A stretch of 64,000 nucleotides of DNA. It comes from Fen-1231 sp035286465 (GTDB lineage: Bacteria; Gemmatimonadota; Gemmatimonadetes; Gemmatimonadales; Gemmatimonadaceae). The DNA is taken from NCBI GenBank assembly GCA_035286465.1, contig DATEDF010000105.1, positions 83,140-147,139 of the forward strand, read 5' to 3'. The notes under the pieces were generated by a model. That model ran no database searches. It was given only the letters and a program-made list of their open reading frames with translations, and was not told where the DNA came from. Position 1 is the stretch's first letter. The number at the start of each line of letters is the position of its first letter. A program made the translations under genes and the position numbers. Shown here one piece after another: positions 1-8,453 of the stretch.

Positions 1-1
1 C

Positions 2-646
2 GGGAAGTCCTCCACGCGCTACCCCGAGTCCTATCGGCCCAATCCGGCGAGCAAGCGCTTCGTGCAGCACCTGCGCCGCTGGTACGCTCAGAGCCATCCG
101 GATGAGGACTTCGCCGAAACCTTTGCGGTCTGGCTCCGTCCGCGCTCCGACTGGCGTCGCCGCTACGCCGGATGGCCCGCGCTCCGCAAGCTGCAGTACG
201 TAGACCGGCTCATGAAGGAGCTCGCCGGCGTCTCGCCCATCGTGCGCAACCGGCGCCGCGTGGACCCGCTGCGCACGATCGGCCGTACGCTGTTCGAGCA
301 CTACACCTACCGCCGCGCGCTCTACTCCGTCGAGTATCCCGCCACGTACGACGAAGACCTGCAGCGCCTCTTCTCCAGCGCGCCGCGCCACCGGACGCAC
401 GAAACCGCGGCCAGTTTCCTTCGACGGCACCGCAGCGACATTCGCCGCGTCGTCGCGAAATGGACCGGCGAGTACCAGTTCACCCTCGACGCCGTCCTGG
501 GCGACATGATCGGCCGGTGCCGGATGCTCAAGCTCCGCGTGGTGGGCCGCGAGCGGCAGCTCCTTACCGACTTCATGGTCCTCCTCACCGCGCGGACCAT
601 GGAGTTCATCGCGAAGCACGGGCGCCGTGACTGGATCGCCGTATGA
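2..646 (+). CDS. Putative zinc-binding metallopeptidase-like protein (5' end outside the window)
   Basis: The reading frame is open through the left edge of the window, so the true start is missing; the first GTG at 62 is only an internal valine. The visible part contains the motif HPDEDFAETFAVWL, the pattern found after the HExxH site in bacterial putative zinc-binding metallopeptidases. The HExxH itself would lie upstream of the window, so peptidase activity is inferred. The C-terminal 150 residues are basic and helical with no membrane segment. Its stop overlaps the start of the next gene (ATGA at 643-646), which implies translational coupling to the ATP-grasp ligase. Confidence 0.7.
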   Translation, partial: GKSSTRYPESYRPNPASKRFVQHLRRWYAQSHPDEDFAETFAVWLRPRSDWRRRYAGWPALRKLQYVDRLMKELAGVSPIVRNRRRVDPLRTIGRTLFEHYTYRRALYSVEYPATYDEDLQRLFSSAPRHRTHETAASFLRRHRSDIRRVVAKWTGEYQFTLDAVLGDMIGRCRMLKLRVVGRERQLLTDFMVLLTARTMEFIAKHGRRDWIAV

Positions 647-1668
647 AGGCCAAACGAAAACTGCGCATCCTCGCGCTGATGCATCCACAACTCGTGCCGC
701 CCGCCTCGCTCGAGGGGCACTCTCCCGAGGAGATCAACGTCTGGAAGACCGAGTTCGACGTCGTGAGCCAGCTGCTCGCGCTCGGGCACGAAGTGCGGCC
801 GCTTGGCGTCCAGTACGAGCTGCATCCCATCCGCGATGCCGTCGAGCAGTGGAAGCCCCACGTCGTCTTCAACCTCCTCGAGGAATTCCACGGGGAGGTG
901 CTCTTCGACCAGAACGTCGTGAGCTTCCTCGAGCTGCTCAAGGTGCCTTATACCGGCTGCAATCCGCGCGGCATGATCATCTCGCGCGGCAAGGCGCTGT
1001 CCAAGAAGCTCGTCGCGTATCACCGCATCCGTGCCCCCGACTTCGCCGTCTTCCCGATCGGGCGCAAGGCCCGCCGGCCTCCCCGCCTCAAGTTCCCGGT
1101 CATCGTGAAGTCGCTCATCGAGCACGCCTCCGTCGGCATCGCCCAGGCGTCCGTCGTGGACAGCGACGAGAAGCTCGCCGAGCGCGTCCGCTTCATCCAT
1201 GAGCGCGTCGGCACCGACGCGATTGCCGAGCAGTTCATCGAGGGGCGCGAGCTCTACGTGAGCGTGATGGGCAACGAGCGTCTCACCGCGTTTCCCGCGT
1301 GGGAGTTGATCGCCGAGAAGAAGCCCGAAGACGCGCCCCTGATCGCCACGGCGAAGGTCAAGCACGACGTGGAGTACCAGGAGCGTCACGGCATCGAGAT
1401 CCGCGCCGCCGGCCTCGCCGAGGAGCAGGCCGCACACCTCGAGCACGTAGGCAAGCGCATCTACAAGATTCTCGAGCTCTCGGGCTACGCGCGCATTGAC
1501 TTCCGGCTCGGCGCGGACGGCCAGTTCTACTTCCTCGAGGCCAACCCCAATCCCGAGATCGCCGAGCGTGAGGAGTTCGCCTCGGCGGCGAAGGCGGCCG
1601 GTGTGCCATATCCCGAACTGCTGCAGCGCATCATCAGCCTCGGACTCCGGCAGCAGCGTATCGAGTAG
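643..1668 (+). CDS. ATP-grasp ligase of the D-Ala-D-Ala ligase-like superfamily
   Basis: A 341-residue protein with the ATP-grasp layout: an N-terminal domain with HVVFNLLEEFHGE, a lysine-containing nucleotide segment (FPVIVKSLIEHASVGIAQ), and the C-terminal metal/ATP motifs YARIDFRL and FLEANPNPEI. Sequence and length resemble Ddl, but a clear housekeeping ddl lies at 8450-9505 and this protein lacks that protein's typical GLHGGHGEDG motif. It is therefore probably an amino-acid or peptide ligase with another substrate. It begins inside the stop codon of the preceding metallopeptidase-like gene, so the two products are likely made together and act on the same peptide or wall-related substrate. 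The substrate cannot be read from the sequence. Confidence 0.85.
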   Translation: MKAKRKLRILALMHPQLVPPASLEGHSPEEINVWKTEFDVVSQLLALGHEVRPLGVQYELHPIRDAVEQWKPHVVFNLLEEFHGEVLFDQNVVSFLELLKVPYTGCNPRGMIISRGKALSKKLVAYHRIRAPDFAVFPIGRKARRPPRLKFPVIVKSLIEHASVGIAQASVVDSDEKLAERVRFIHERVGTDAIAEQFIEGRELYVSVMGNERLTAFPAWELIAEKKPEDAPLIATAKVKHDVEYQERHGIEIRAAGLAEEQAAHLEHVGKRIYKILELSGYARIDFRLGADGQFYFLEANPNPEIAEREEFASAAKAAGVPYPELLQRIISLGLRQQRIE

Positions 1669-1800
1669 CCGGCGGTCGCCGCGTGGCTGGACTTCGCCCG
1701 CACCAAGGCTCCGTAATCGAACTTTAATGCAACTTTTGCGCCCGCCGGGGTGTCTACCGAGCGACCGCCGTGCCGTCTCCGCCCACCACGGAGTTCCCGC

Positions 1801-3117
1801 ATGCGACGTGCCCAGTCGTCTTTCGCGCTCACCTTGGCATTCGCGCTCGCCGTCGAACCGCTCGGCGCGCAGGTCACCCCTCCCCCCGACACCGCGAATC
1901 GGCAAGCCGACGCACTCCGGGTCTTCCTCGATTGCGACACCAGCGGATGCGACGAGGATTTCTTCATCACCGAGATCCCGTTCGTCAACTTCACGCGCGA
2001 CCGGACGTTTGGCGACATTCACCTGCTCGTCACCTCGCTCGCGACGGGGGCGGGCGGCTCGCAGTACACCGTCAAGTTCATCGGCCAGCGGCGCTTCGCC
2101 GGACTTGCCGACACCGTCGTCACGAGCGTACCGCCCAACACAACCAGCGATGGCCGCCGCCGAGAACTCGCGCGCGTATTCAAGCTCGGCTTGATCCGCT
2201 ACGTGGCGACCACACCGCTCGCCGGCCGTCTCAGGGTCGTCTACGACGCACCATCCGGCGCGAGAGGGCAGTCACCAGCGCTCGTGAAAGACCCGTGGAA
2301 CTTCTGGGTCTTCCGGATCAGCGCGAACGGAAACCTCAACGGCCAGAGCCTGTCCACGAGCGACCGGGTCTCGGGTAGCCTCTCCGCACGGCGCATCACC
2401 AACGACTGGAAAGTCGTCTTCTCGGGAAGCGGCAGCAATCGAAGGACCAAATACACGTTCGAGGACGGCTCCTCCAGCGAGTATTCCCTCCGCTCATACA
2501 GCACCAGCAGTCGCGTGGTGAAGAGCCTCGACGCGCACTGGTCCGCGGGAGTCAACGCCGAGGCGGGCCAGTCTGACTACTCGAACCAGAAGCTCTACGT
2601 CCGCGGCAGCCTTTCCGCCGAGTACAACTTCTTCCCCTGGTCCAAGGCCACCGAGAAACAGTTCGTCGCCATCTACGCTCTCGGCGCGCAACACTACCGG
2701 TATCAGGAACAGACGATCTACTTCCTCGACCGAGAAACGCGGCCGAATCACCAGTTCGTGCTGGCCCTGACAACCCGCCAGCCCTGGGGCTCGCTCGAGG
2801 TGCAGGGGCGTGCGTCGCAGTATCTCCACGACGGCTCCAAGCAGAATCTCTCGATCAGCGGCTGGACCGATGTCCGGCTCTCGCGCGGCCTTTCGGTGAA
2901 CCTCTTCGCGTACGCCTCGCGTGTGCGCGACCAGCTCTACATCGCCGCCGGCTCCCTCACGCGGGATGAGGTGCTCACACAGCAGCGAGCGCTCGCCACG
3001 TCGTACGACTACGGAGTGTCCGTCGGGATCTCATACACATTCGGCTCCCTCTACAGCGTCATCGTGAACCCGCGGCTGGACAATCTGGGCGGCGGCGGTA
3101 GTTTCTTCTTCTTCTAA
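1801..3117 (+). CDS. Secreted protein, probable outer-membrane beta-barrel, unknown function
   Basis: 438 residues from the ATG at 1801, which directly precedes a signal peptide (MRRAQSSFALTLAFALAVEP, cleavage near LGAQ). A GTG further upstream would add a basic stretch unsuited to a signal peptide. The mature part has many alternating aromatic/polar stretches typical of beta strands (for example ISISYTFGSLYSV near the end) and finishes in four consecutive phenylalanines after a Gly-rich turn; a terminal Phe is the usual outer-membrane insertion signal. I do not recognise a named family. It stands alone, 132 bases after the ATP-grasp gene. Confidence 0.7.
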   Translation: MRRAQSSFALTLAFALAVEPLGAQVTPPPDTANRQADALRVFLDCDTSGCDEDFFITEIPFVNFTRDRTFGDIHLLVTSLATGAGGSQYTVKFIGQRRFAGLADTVVTSVPPNTTSDGRRRELARVFKLGLIRYVATTPLAGRLRVVYDAPSGARGQSPALVKDPWNFWVFRISANGNLNGQSLSTSDRVSGSLSARRITNDWKVVFSGSGSNRRTKYTFEDGSSSEYSLRSYSTSSRVVKSLDAHWSAGVNAEAGQSDYSNQKLYVRGSLSAEYNFFPWSKATEKQFVAIYALGAQHYRYQEQTIYFLDRETRPNHQFVLALTTRQPWGSLEVQGRASQYLHDGSKQNLSISGWTDVRLSRGLSVNLFAYASRVRDQLYIAAGSLTRDEVLTQQRALATSYDYGVSVGISYTFGSLYSVIVNPRLDNLGGGGSFFFF

Positions 3118-3220
3118 CTCGTTGCCGTAGAACAGGTTCGGCGACAACGAGCTGCCGCGATCGTAAGTGGCACCACCGCTCCGCCTCACCGAGATGGGAG
3201 CGTGAGTCTGCGAGGCGCTC

Positions 3221-3754
3221 ATGAAGTGGATCCTCATCATTGCGTTCACGCTCGTGGCGATCGTCTCGGTCGCCGCGCTCGCCGGTTCGCGACTGCCGCG
3301 CGATCACCTCGCGACCGTTCGCGCGACATACCGGGCAGCGCCTGAGAGCGTCTGGGCCGTCATCGGCGATCCGGCGGCGACGACGACGTGGCGCAAGGAC
3401 CTCAAGTCCGTCGAACTGCTCGCGAGCGTCGAGGGGCGGACGGCCTGGCGCGAAGAGTCAGGCAGCGGCAAGGTGAGCTACGTGATGGCCGAGTGGGATC
3501 CTCCGCGGCGCATGACCACCCGGATCACGAGCGACGACCTCCCCTACGGCGGCCAGTGGGAGTTCACCCTCGCGCCGGCGGGCAGCGGTACCCTGTTGAC
3601 CATCACCGAGCGCGGGTTCGTGAAGCCGGCGCTCTTTCGCTTCATGGCGCGCACGTTCTTCGGCTTCACCTCGACGCTCGAGGGCTACCACCGCGCGCTG
3701 GGCGCGAAACTCGGCGAGACGGCGACGCCGGAGGTGGTCGCTTCCGGCCGGTGA
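3221..3754 (+). CDS. SRPBCC (START/polyketide-cyclase-like) family protein with N-terminal membrane anchor
   Basis: 177 residues. An N-terminal hydrophobic segment (about residues 1-22) acts as signal or anchor. It is followed by a small ligand-binding SRPBCC fold: the opening strand ATYRAAPESVWAVIGDPAATTTW is the family signature, and the usual long C-terminal helix covers about residues 130-165. Members bind hydrophobic ligands or act as cyclases and dehydratases; the ligand here is unknown. The gene is convergent with the carboxypeptidase-regulatory protein downstream. Confidence 0.75.
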   Translation: MKWILIIAFTLVAIVSVAALAGSRLPRDHLATVRATYRAAPESVWAVIGDPAATTTWRKDLKSVELLASVEGRTAWREESGSGKVSYVMAEWDPPRRMTTRITSDDLPYGGQWEFTLAPAGSGTLLTITERGFVKPALFRFMARTFFGFTSTLEGYHRALGAKLGETATPEVVASGR

Positions 3755-3775
3755 GCGTCGCGACGCGCCGCTCGC

Positions 3776-5158
3776 TCAGCGCCTGAACGCCGCCTTGGTC
3801 CAGACGAGCACGACGCCGCAGTTGCTCCCGCCCGGCAGGTACTGCGCCGGTGCGATCGTGGCGCGCGCGTAGATCTCGACCGCGGCAATATGCTCCTTCG
3901 GCGTTGCCTGAAGGACCCGCGTGTCGGACCGGTTCCCGTCGAGCCAGATGTTCGCCAGGCAGAAGCCCGTGGCGGAGGGGAGGTACATCTGCCACTCGCG
4001 CGTCACGGACCTCGCGTCAATCGTGACGCCCGGGGCGCCCTGGAAGATCGAGCGCGTATCGAAACGGTACTGGAACTGCGTCGAGTCGAGGAAGGTGCCG
4101 AAACCCAGTTTCCGCCGTTCCATGAACTCCGCCCGGATCATGGGCAGGCGATTGGTTTCCCTGATCTTGACACTCGGCAGGAGCACCGTGCGCTCGAGCT
4201 CGACGCGGACTTCCTCACCTCCCGTCTCGAGCACGTTCACCGGAAGCATCACGGGCGTGTATCCGACGGCCCGCACGAGCATCATCCGCGAGCCGGCCGG
4301 GGCATTGGCGATCTGGAAACGGCCCGCCGGGTCGGTCATCGTGGACCCGTCGAGTCCGTCGAGGTCCACGGCCGCGCCCGCGAGCGGTGCGCGGCGCTGA
4401 TCCGTCACGACGCCGCGAACCACTCCCGTCTTCCCCGTCGCGCCCAGGAAGAGGTCCTGTCGCCGGATCGGCACCGAATCCCCCGCCAGCGAGACACCGC
4501 CCGAACTGAACTCCGGGGCGTACCCGATGACGATGAGGTTTTCCAGCGGCGGCACGCCACAGACGTAGAAGTTGCCGATCGAGTCCGTGCGCGACTCCAC
4601 GACGCGCGCCGCCTGCCCGGTCTGCGAAAGCGCGTCGCTCTCCCAGCTCGCGCGCACGCGCGCGCCGGCGACCCGCGTCGTTCCGTCGCTCGTCCTGGCG
4701 GCGCCGAAGACGACTCCTTCACGCCCGCGCACGCGCGAGCCGCCGGGGCAGAGCCGTGACCAGATGGTCTCGATCGAGGGCGTTCCGATCACCACAGCGC
4801 CTCGCGCGCGCGCCGCGGAATCCACCGCGGCCGAGAGGCTCCCGATCCCCGTCCGGTCGAGGAAATCGTGGAATACCGAGAGACGCCGCAACCGTTGCGG
4901 CCCGCCGATCGTGAAGCGTCCCTGCTCGTCGGTCGTCGTGGAGATGCCGCCCGGATCGGCGAGCACTGTGGCGCCGGCGAGGGGCCGGTGGAGCAGGCTG
5001 TCGAAGACGACACCGCGGATGCTGTCGGCTACGGATGCGCTTCCGCCGGCTCCCGCCGGCCACGCGTACGCGTGCGGCGCGGCGAGAGGCGCAGCACCTG
5101 CAATCGCGACCAGCGTGACAAGAAGCGTGCGAGGCGCGGGTCGAGGACGACGCATCAT
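3776..5158 (-). CDS. Secreted carboxypeptidase-regulatory-like / TonB-plug domain protein
   Basis: 460 residues from the ATG at 5158; a TTG one codon upstream is less likely. A signal peptide (about residues 1-33) is followed by two carboxypeptidase regulatory-like beta-sandwich repeats (GVVFDSLLHRPLAGATV near 50, and GVVTDQRRAPLAGAAVDLDG near 250). The C-terminal region resembles a TonB-receptor plug (IFQGAPGVTIDARSV and the VEIYARA segment). The 22-stranded barrel of a SusC-type receptor is absent, so this is the free-standing version common in Gemmatimonadota and Bacteroidota. It is probably periplasmic or at the cell surface, involved in binding or sensing. No partner transporter is adjacent. 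Confidence 0.8.
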   Translation of the reverse strand: MMRRPRPAPRTLLVTLVAIAGAAPLAAPHAYAWPAGAGGSASVADSIRGVVFDSLLHRPLAGATVLADPGGISTTTDEQGRFTIGGPQRLRRLSVFHDFLDRTGIGSLSAAVDSAARARGAVVIGTPSIETIWSRLCPGGSRVRGREGVVFGAARTSDGTTRVAGARVRASWESDALSQTGQAARVVESRTDSIGNFYVCGVPPLENLIVIGYAPEFSSGGVSLAGDSVPIRRQDLFLGATGKTGVVRGVVTDQRRAPLAGAAVDLDGLDGSTMTDPAGRFQIANAPAGSRMMLVRAVGYTPVMLPVNVLETGGEEVRVELERTVLLPSVKIRETNRLPMIRAEFMERRKLGFGTFLDSTQFQYRFDTRSIFQGAPGVTIDARSVTREWQMYLPSATGFCLANIWLDGNRSDTRVLQATPKEHIAAVEIYARATIAPAQYLPGGSNCGVVLVWTKAAFRR

Positions 5159-5182
5159 CAACCCCCAATCGGGATGAGCGAG

Positions 5183-5255
<73 letters not shown>

Positions 5256-5534
5256 AGGCGTCTCAAATCTATCCGTCCCGGAAGGGCGGGCCAACCCGGA
5301 CGACCGCGCGGACGTGCGCACGAGGTGGAGCGCTCCTCTGCATCCACGGGGCCGGACCCCACGAGGCAGTCGCTACTCACACCCCGGTGCCTCCCCTGCG
5401 TATTCTTCTGAACTGGGACTGTTCGCCCACGTCGTTGCCGCGCTGTTTCCCGGTGGAAGCCCTGCCATGACTGCCTCGCGCAATCTCCGTACGCGTGGAC
5501 TCGGCGATCGATCGCGCGGGCCCGCGCGCCCGTG

Positions 5535-6419
5535 ATGCCGCCGATCCGCGTCGTCTTCCAGGGCGAACTGGGGGCCTTCACCGAGGAGGCGATACAGCAG
5601 CTCTGGGGTGGCGACGCGGAGCTGCTCCCGAAGCGCGACTTCCGCGATGTGGGCTCGGCCCTGGTCGCCGGTGAGGCCGATCGGGCCGTGCTTCCCATCG
5701 AGAACACCCTCACCGGCTCCGTGCAGATCAGCCACGAGGTCATTGACTCGACTCCCGGCATCCACGCGATCGCGGAGACCGTCGTCGCCGTGCACCACTG
5801 TCTCCTCGGTCCACCGGGGGCGACACTCGACCAGGTACGGAATGTGTTCTGTCACGCCGTCGCGCTCTCGCAGTGCCGGAATTTCTTCCTCGCCCATCCG
5901 CAGCTCACCGTACATCCGGCCTACGACACCGCCGGCTCGGTGCTCGACGTCGCGAATCTCGCCGATCCGCAGTTCGCCGCGGTCGCGAGCCGGCGCTCGG
6001 CGGAGCGCTACAAGCTCGACATCCTCGTCGCGGACATCGAGGACCGGCCGGACAACCAGACGCGATTCCTTGCCCTCGCGACCGCGCCCCAGGCGCTGCC
6101 CACCGGCACTCCGGCACGCACGATGCTTCTGCTGACCGCCCGCGACGTGCCCGGCGCTCTGCTCAACGCGCTCGCGCCGCTCGCTCGCCACGGTGTCAAT
6201 GTCCGGCGTATCGAAACGCGCCCGGCCGGCGAGCCGTGGAGCTATCGCTTCTTCGTCGAATTCGACCATCAGGTGGGCGACGAGGACGCGGAGGCCGTCG
6301 TCCGCGAAGTCGCCGGGCGCGCGCATGCCGTCCGGCTCCTCGGCACCTATCCCCGGTGGAGCGCCGGCCGCCGCGGCTCGATCGGCTGGAAGTCCGGGTC
6401 GCTCCCCGGCGTGGAGTAG
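5535..6419 (+). CDS. pheA: Prephenate dehydratase
   Basis: 294 residues. The protein converts prephenate to phenylpyruvate in phenylalanine synthesis. The N-terminal periplasmic-binding-like catalytic fold carries VVFQGELGAFTEEA, the PIENTLTGSV substrate loop, and the catalytic TRF motif in DNQTRFLAL (about residues 175-183). A C-terminal ACT domain (about residues 195-275) with RDVPGALLNALAPL would give feedback inhibition by phenylalanine. There is no fused chorismate mutase, so the enzyme is monofunctional. The GTG at 5532 is an alternative start one codon upstream. It is convergent with queF with only a few bases between stops. Confidence 0.95.
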   Translation: MPPIRVVFQGELGAFTEEAIQQLWGGDAELLPKRDFRDVGSALVAGEADRAVLPIENTLTGSVQISHEVIDSTPGIHAIAETVVAVHHCLLGPPGATLDQVRNVFCHAVALSQCRNFFLAHPQLTVHPAYDTAGSVLDVANLADPQFAAVASRRSAERYKLDILVADIEDRPDNQTRFLALATAPQALPTGTPARTMLLLTARDVPGALLNALAPLARHGVNVRRIETRPAGEPWSYRFFVEFDHQVGDEDAEAVVREVAGRAHAVRLLGTYPRWSAGRRGSIGWKSGSLPGVE

Positions 6420-6422
6420 CCG

Positions 6423-6830
6423 CTACGGCGCGGTCTTGGGCGTCCGTCCGTGACGCGCCGTGATCACCGACTTGATGCCGCCGCGCACGTTGAAGTCGCC
6501 GACGACCGTCATCCGCCGCGGTTTCGTGGCCTTGACCAGATCATCCAGGATCCGGTTCACCGCGCGCTCGTAGAAGATCGCGTCGTTGCGGTAACTCCAG
6601 AGATAGAGCTTCAGGCTCTTGAGCTCGACGCATCGCTGGTCGGGCACGTACGTCACGGTGATCGTGCCGAAGTCGGGCGCGCCTCCCTTCAGCAGGGCGA
6701 GTTCCGAGGCGTCGCTCTCCACGCCGCCGAGCGGGCAGAGTGCGGTGAACTCCGGACACGTCAGGACGATCTCGTAGTCCCGCCGGGAATACGGATTCGG
6801 GAACGTCTCGAGCAGTTCGGGCTGCGGCAT
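6423..6830 (-). CDS. queF: NADPH-dependent 7-cyano-7-deazaguanine (preQ0) reductase
   Basis: 135 residues of the short, unimodular QueF type, which reduces preQ0 to preQ1 for queuosine synthesis. The catalytic-cysteine region is EFTALCPLGG and the substrate-binding segment is VELKSLKLYLWSYRN, with the following RGGIKS loop. The stretch between the catalytic Cys and the conserved PDF motif is about a dozen residues longer than the compact CPxTGQPDF seen in Bacillus-type enzymes. It is the last gene of the long minus-strand run that starts at holA. Confidence 0.92.
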   Translation of the reverse strand: MPQPELLETFPNPYSRRDYEIVLTCPEFTALCPLGGVESDASELALLKGGAPDFGTITVTYVPDQRCVELKSLKLYLWSYRNDAIFYERAVNRILDDLVKATKPRRMTVVGDFNVRGGIKSVITARHGRTPKTAP

Positions 6831-6861
6831 CGCCTGGGGCTCGGGGCGTTCGCGGTGTGGC

Positions 6862-7788
6862 CTACGGCTCGTCCCGCAGCTTCTTCGATGCCTCGTCCAA
6901 GAGCTTCCGTTCGGCCCCCGTGAGGCTCTCGATCCCGTGCGCCGAGATCTTCTCCAGCACTTTGTCGAGCGCCGTGGGGCTCGTGTGCGCCGCACGGCCT
7001 CTTCGGCGCTCCGCCGTACGCTTCGCCATCATCGCGTTGCTGCGCGCCACGATCTCATCCACGTTCTCCCGCTCGCGCGCTCGCGAGCGCGGCAGCGCCT
7101 TCGGCACCGCGCGCGGCGGAAGATCCTCCGGTTCATCCGGCACGGGGGAGACGCTCTGCCGCAGGCGGCCGAGATTCACCGCCGCGGTCGCGCGAAGGTA
7201 GAGCCAGCCCGCCGTGAGCCCGCCCAGGTGCGCCAGATACGCCACGCCGCTCCGGCTGTCCGACGCCGCGATGCCGCCCACGAGGTTGATCACCCCCACC
7301 AGCACCACGAGCCACCGGACGGTCATCGGGATCACGCCGAAGACGAGAAGCTGCTCGTCCGGCCAGAGCGTTGCGTACGCGAGCATCACGCCGAACACCG
7401 CCGCCGACGCGCCGATGAGCACGGTGTCACCCGGCACGAACAGCAGGTGTGCAAACCACCCGCCCAGCCCGCAGAAGAGGTAGTACCGCACAAATTCGCG
7501 GGATCCCCAGCGCCATTCCACGCGCGGTCCGAAGAGCCAGAGCGTGTACAGGTTGAGCGCCAGATGCCAGAACCCGCCGTGCACGAACATGTACGTGCCG
7601 ATCGTCCACCACTGGTGCCCCAGCTTCTGCGTGTGAAAGCCGAGCGCGAGCTGCACGTCCGCCGGCTTGAGCAGCGTGAGCTGAATGAAGAAGACCGCGA
7701 CGTTGATCGCGATCAGCCATTGCACCACGGCGGTGATCCGTGGAGTCGCTGCGTCGGGCGCGTGGTCTTGGGACGGCACGTGTGTCAC
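6862..7788 (-). CDS. Rhomboid-family intramembrane serine protease
   Basis: 308 residues from a GTG start. Six hydrophobic segments lie in the first 210 residues. The family motifs are present: HGGFWHLALNLYTLWLFG in TM2, the catalytic serine in GASAAVFG (GxSx) in TM4, and the catalytic histidine in YLAHLGG in TM6. The C-terminal 90 residues are a soluble, charged tail with no recognised domain (basic AKRTAERRRGR). The start lies two bases after the stop of the upstream radical-SAM-like gene, so the two are co-translated. The substrate is unknown. Confidence 0.9.
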   Translation of the reverse strand: MTHVPSQDHAPDAATPRITAVVQWLIAINVAVFFIQLTLLKPADVQLALGFHTQKLGHQWWTIGTYMFVHGGFWHLALNLYTLWLFGPRVEWRWGSREFVRYYLFCGLGGWFAHLLFVPGDTVLIGASAAVFGVMLAYATLWPDEQLLVFGVIPMTVRWLVVLVGVINLVGGIAASDSRSGVAYLAHLGGLTAGWLYLRATAAVNLGRLRQSVSPVPDEPEDLPPRAVPKALPRSRARERENVDEIVARSNAMMAKRTAERRRGRAAHTSPTALDKVLEKISAHGIESLTGAERKLLDEASKKLRDEP

Positions 7789-7790
7789 GG

Positions 7791-8453
7791 TCAGCGTAGC
7801 CCGGCGGGCGGCGGGAGTCGGAGCACCAGCCGCGTGTCGGCATGCGTCGCCGTCGCCTGGTCGAGCAGGGTCGCCCAGCGCCGGTCGAGCATCATCTGCT
7901 CGCCGACCGGCAGCGGCGGATGAATGACCACTTGCGTGGCGGCGCTCGCGCGGTGTGCCTGCTCAATTATCCGCAGCAACTGGCCGTCCGAGGTCTCATC
8001 CCTCGGGCACAACACGAGCGCGTGCGCGCACTTCGCGCGCGCCGCGGCGCTGATCGTCTCTATCGCGTGCGACAGCGTCCCGTTCGGCCCCGTGAACTCC
8101 ACCGTCACCTGCGTCAGGGAGAGGTGGGGAGTGAGCGCGCCCAGGGCTTCGGGACGCATGCCGTCAGTATCGAGCATCACCGGAATCGCCGGCTTCACCG
8201 CGGTGAACGCTCCGAGGAGAAAGTTCACGTTCGCGAGCGGATCTCGACCACCGATCGCGACAGAGTGGAAGGTCGAGCGTCCCAGTTGACGTTCCAGCTC
8301 CCGGGCGAGCGCCGCGGACGTGTACATCGTGGCGGTTTCCGCCTCACCGGCGAAGCGCACGAAGAGCTGGCGTCGTCCGGCCCAGACGCCCTGCGCCTGG
8401 ACTCCGGCGGGAACTCCCGTCAGCGCGGCCGCTGCCATCGGTACACCCGTCAT
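7791..8453 (-). CDS. Radical-SAM-fold protein lacking the Fe-S cluster cysteines
   Basis: 220 residues; the ATG at 8453 overlaps the ddl stop as ATGA, which decides the start. The N-terminal segment GRRQLFVRFAG is the lead-in normally followed by CNLRCxYCD in pyruvate-formate-lyase-activase-like and QueE-like radical SAM enzymes. Here it continues EAETATMYT, so the three cysteine positions are E37, A41 and Y44. The next barrel strand keeps a GGEPL-like motif as IGGRDPLAN, followed by a plausible TIM-barrel pattern (VMLDTDG, VTVEFTG, ALVLCPRD). It cannot bind the usual 4Fe-4S cluster and is probably a non-redox descendant with a binding or regulatory role. Function unknown. Confidence 0.7.
   Translation of the reverse strand: MTGVPMAAAALTGVPAGVQAQGVWAGRRQLFVRFAGEAETATMYTSAALARELERQLGRSTFHSVAIGGRDPLANVNFLLGAFTAVKPAIPVMLDTDGMRPEALGALTPHLSLTQVTVEFTGPNGTLSHAIETISAAARAKCAHALVLCPRDETSDGQLLRIIEQAHRASAATQVVIHPPLPVGEQMMLDRRWATLLDQATATHADTRLVLRLPPPAGLR

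Noticed and set aside
322..2022. Long minus-strand open frame (566 codons) opposite the ATP-grasp gene
   Set aside because: It is antisense to well-supported genes, its protein is a low-information mix of Arg/Glu/Leu, and long spurious frames are expected at this GC content.
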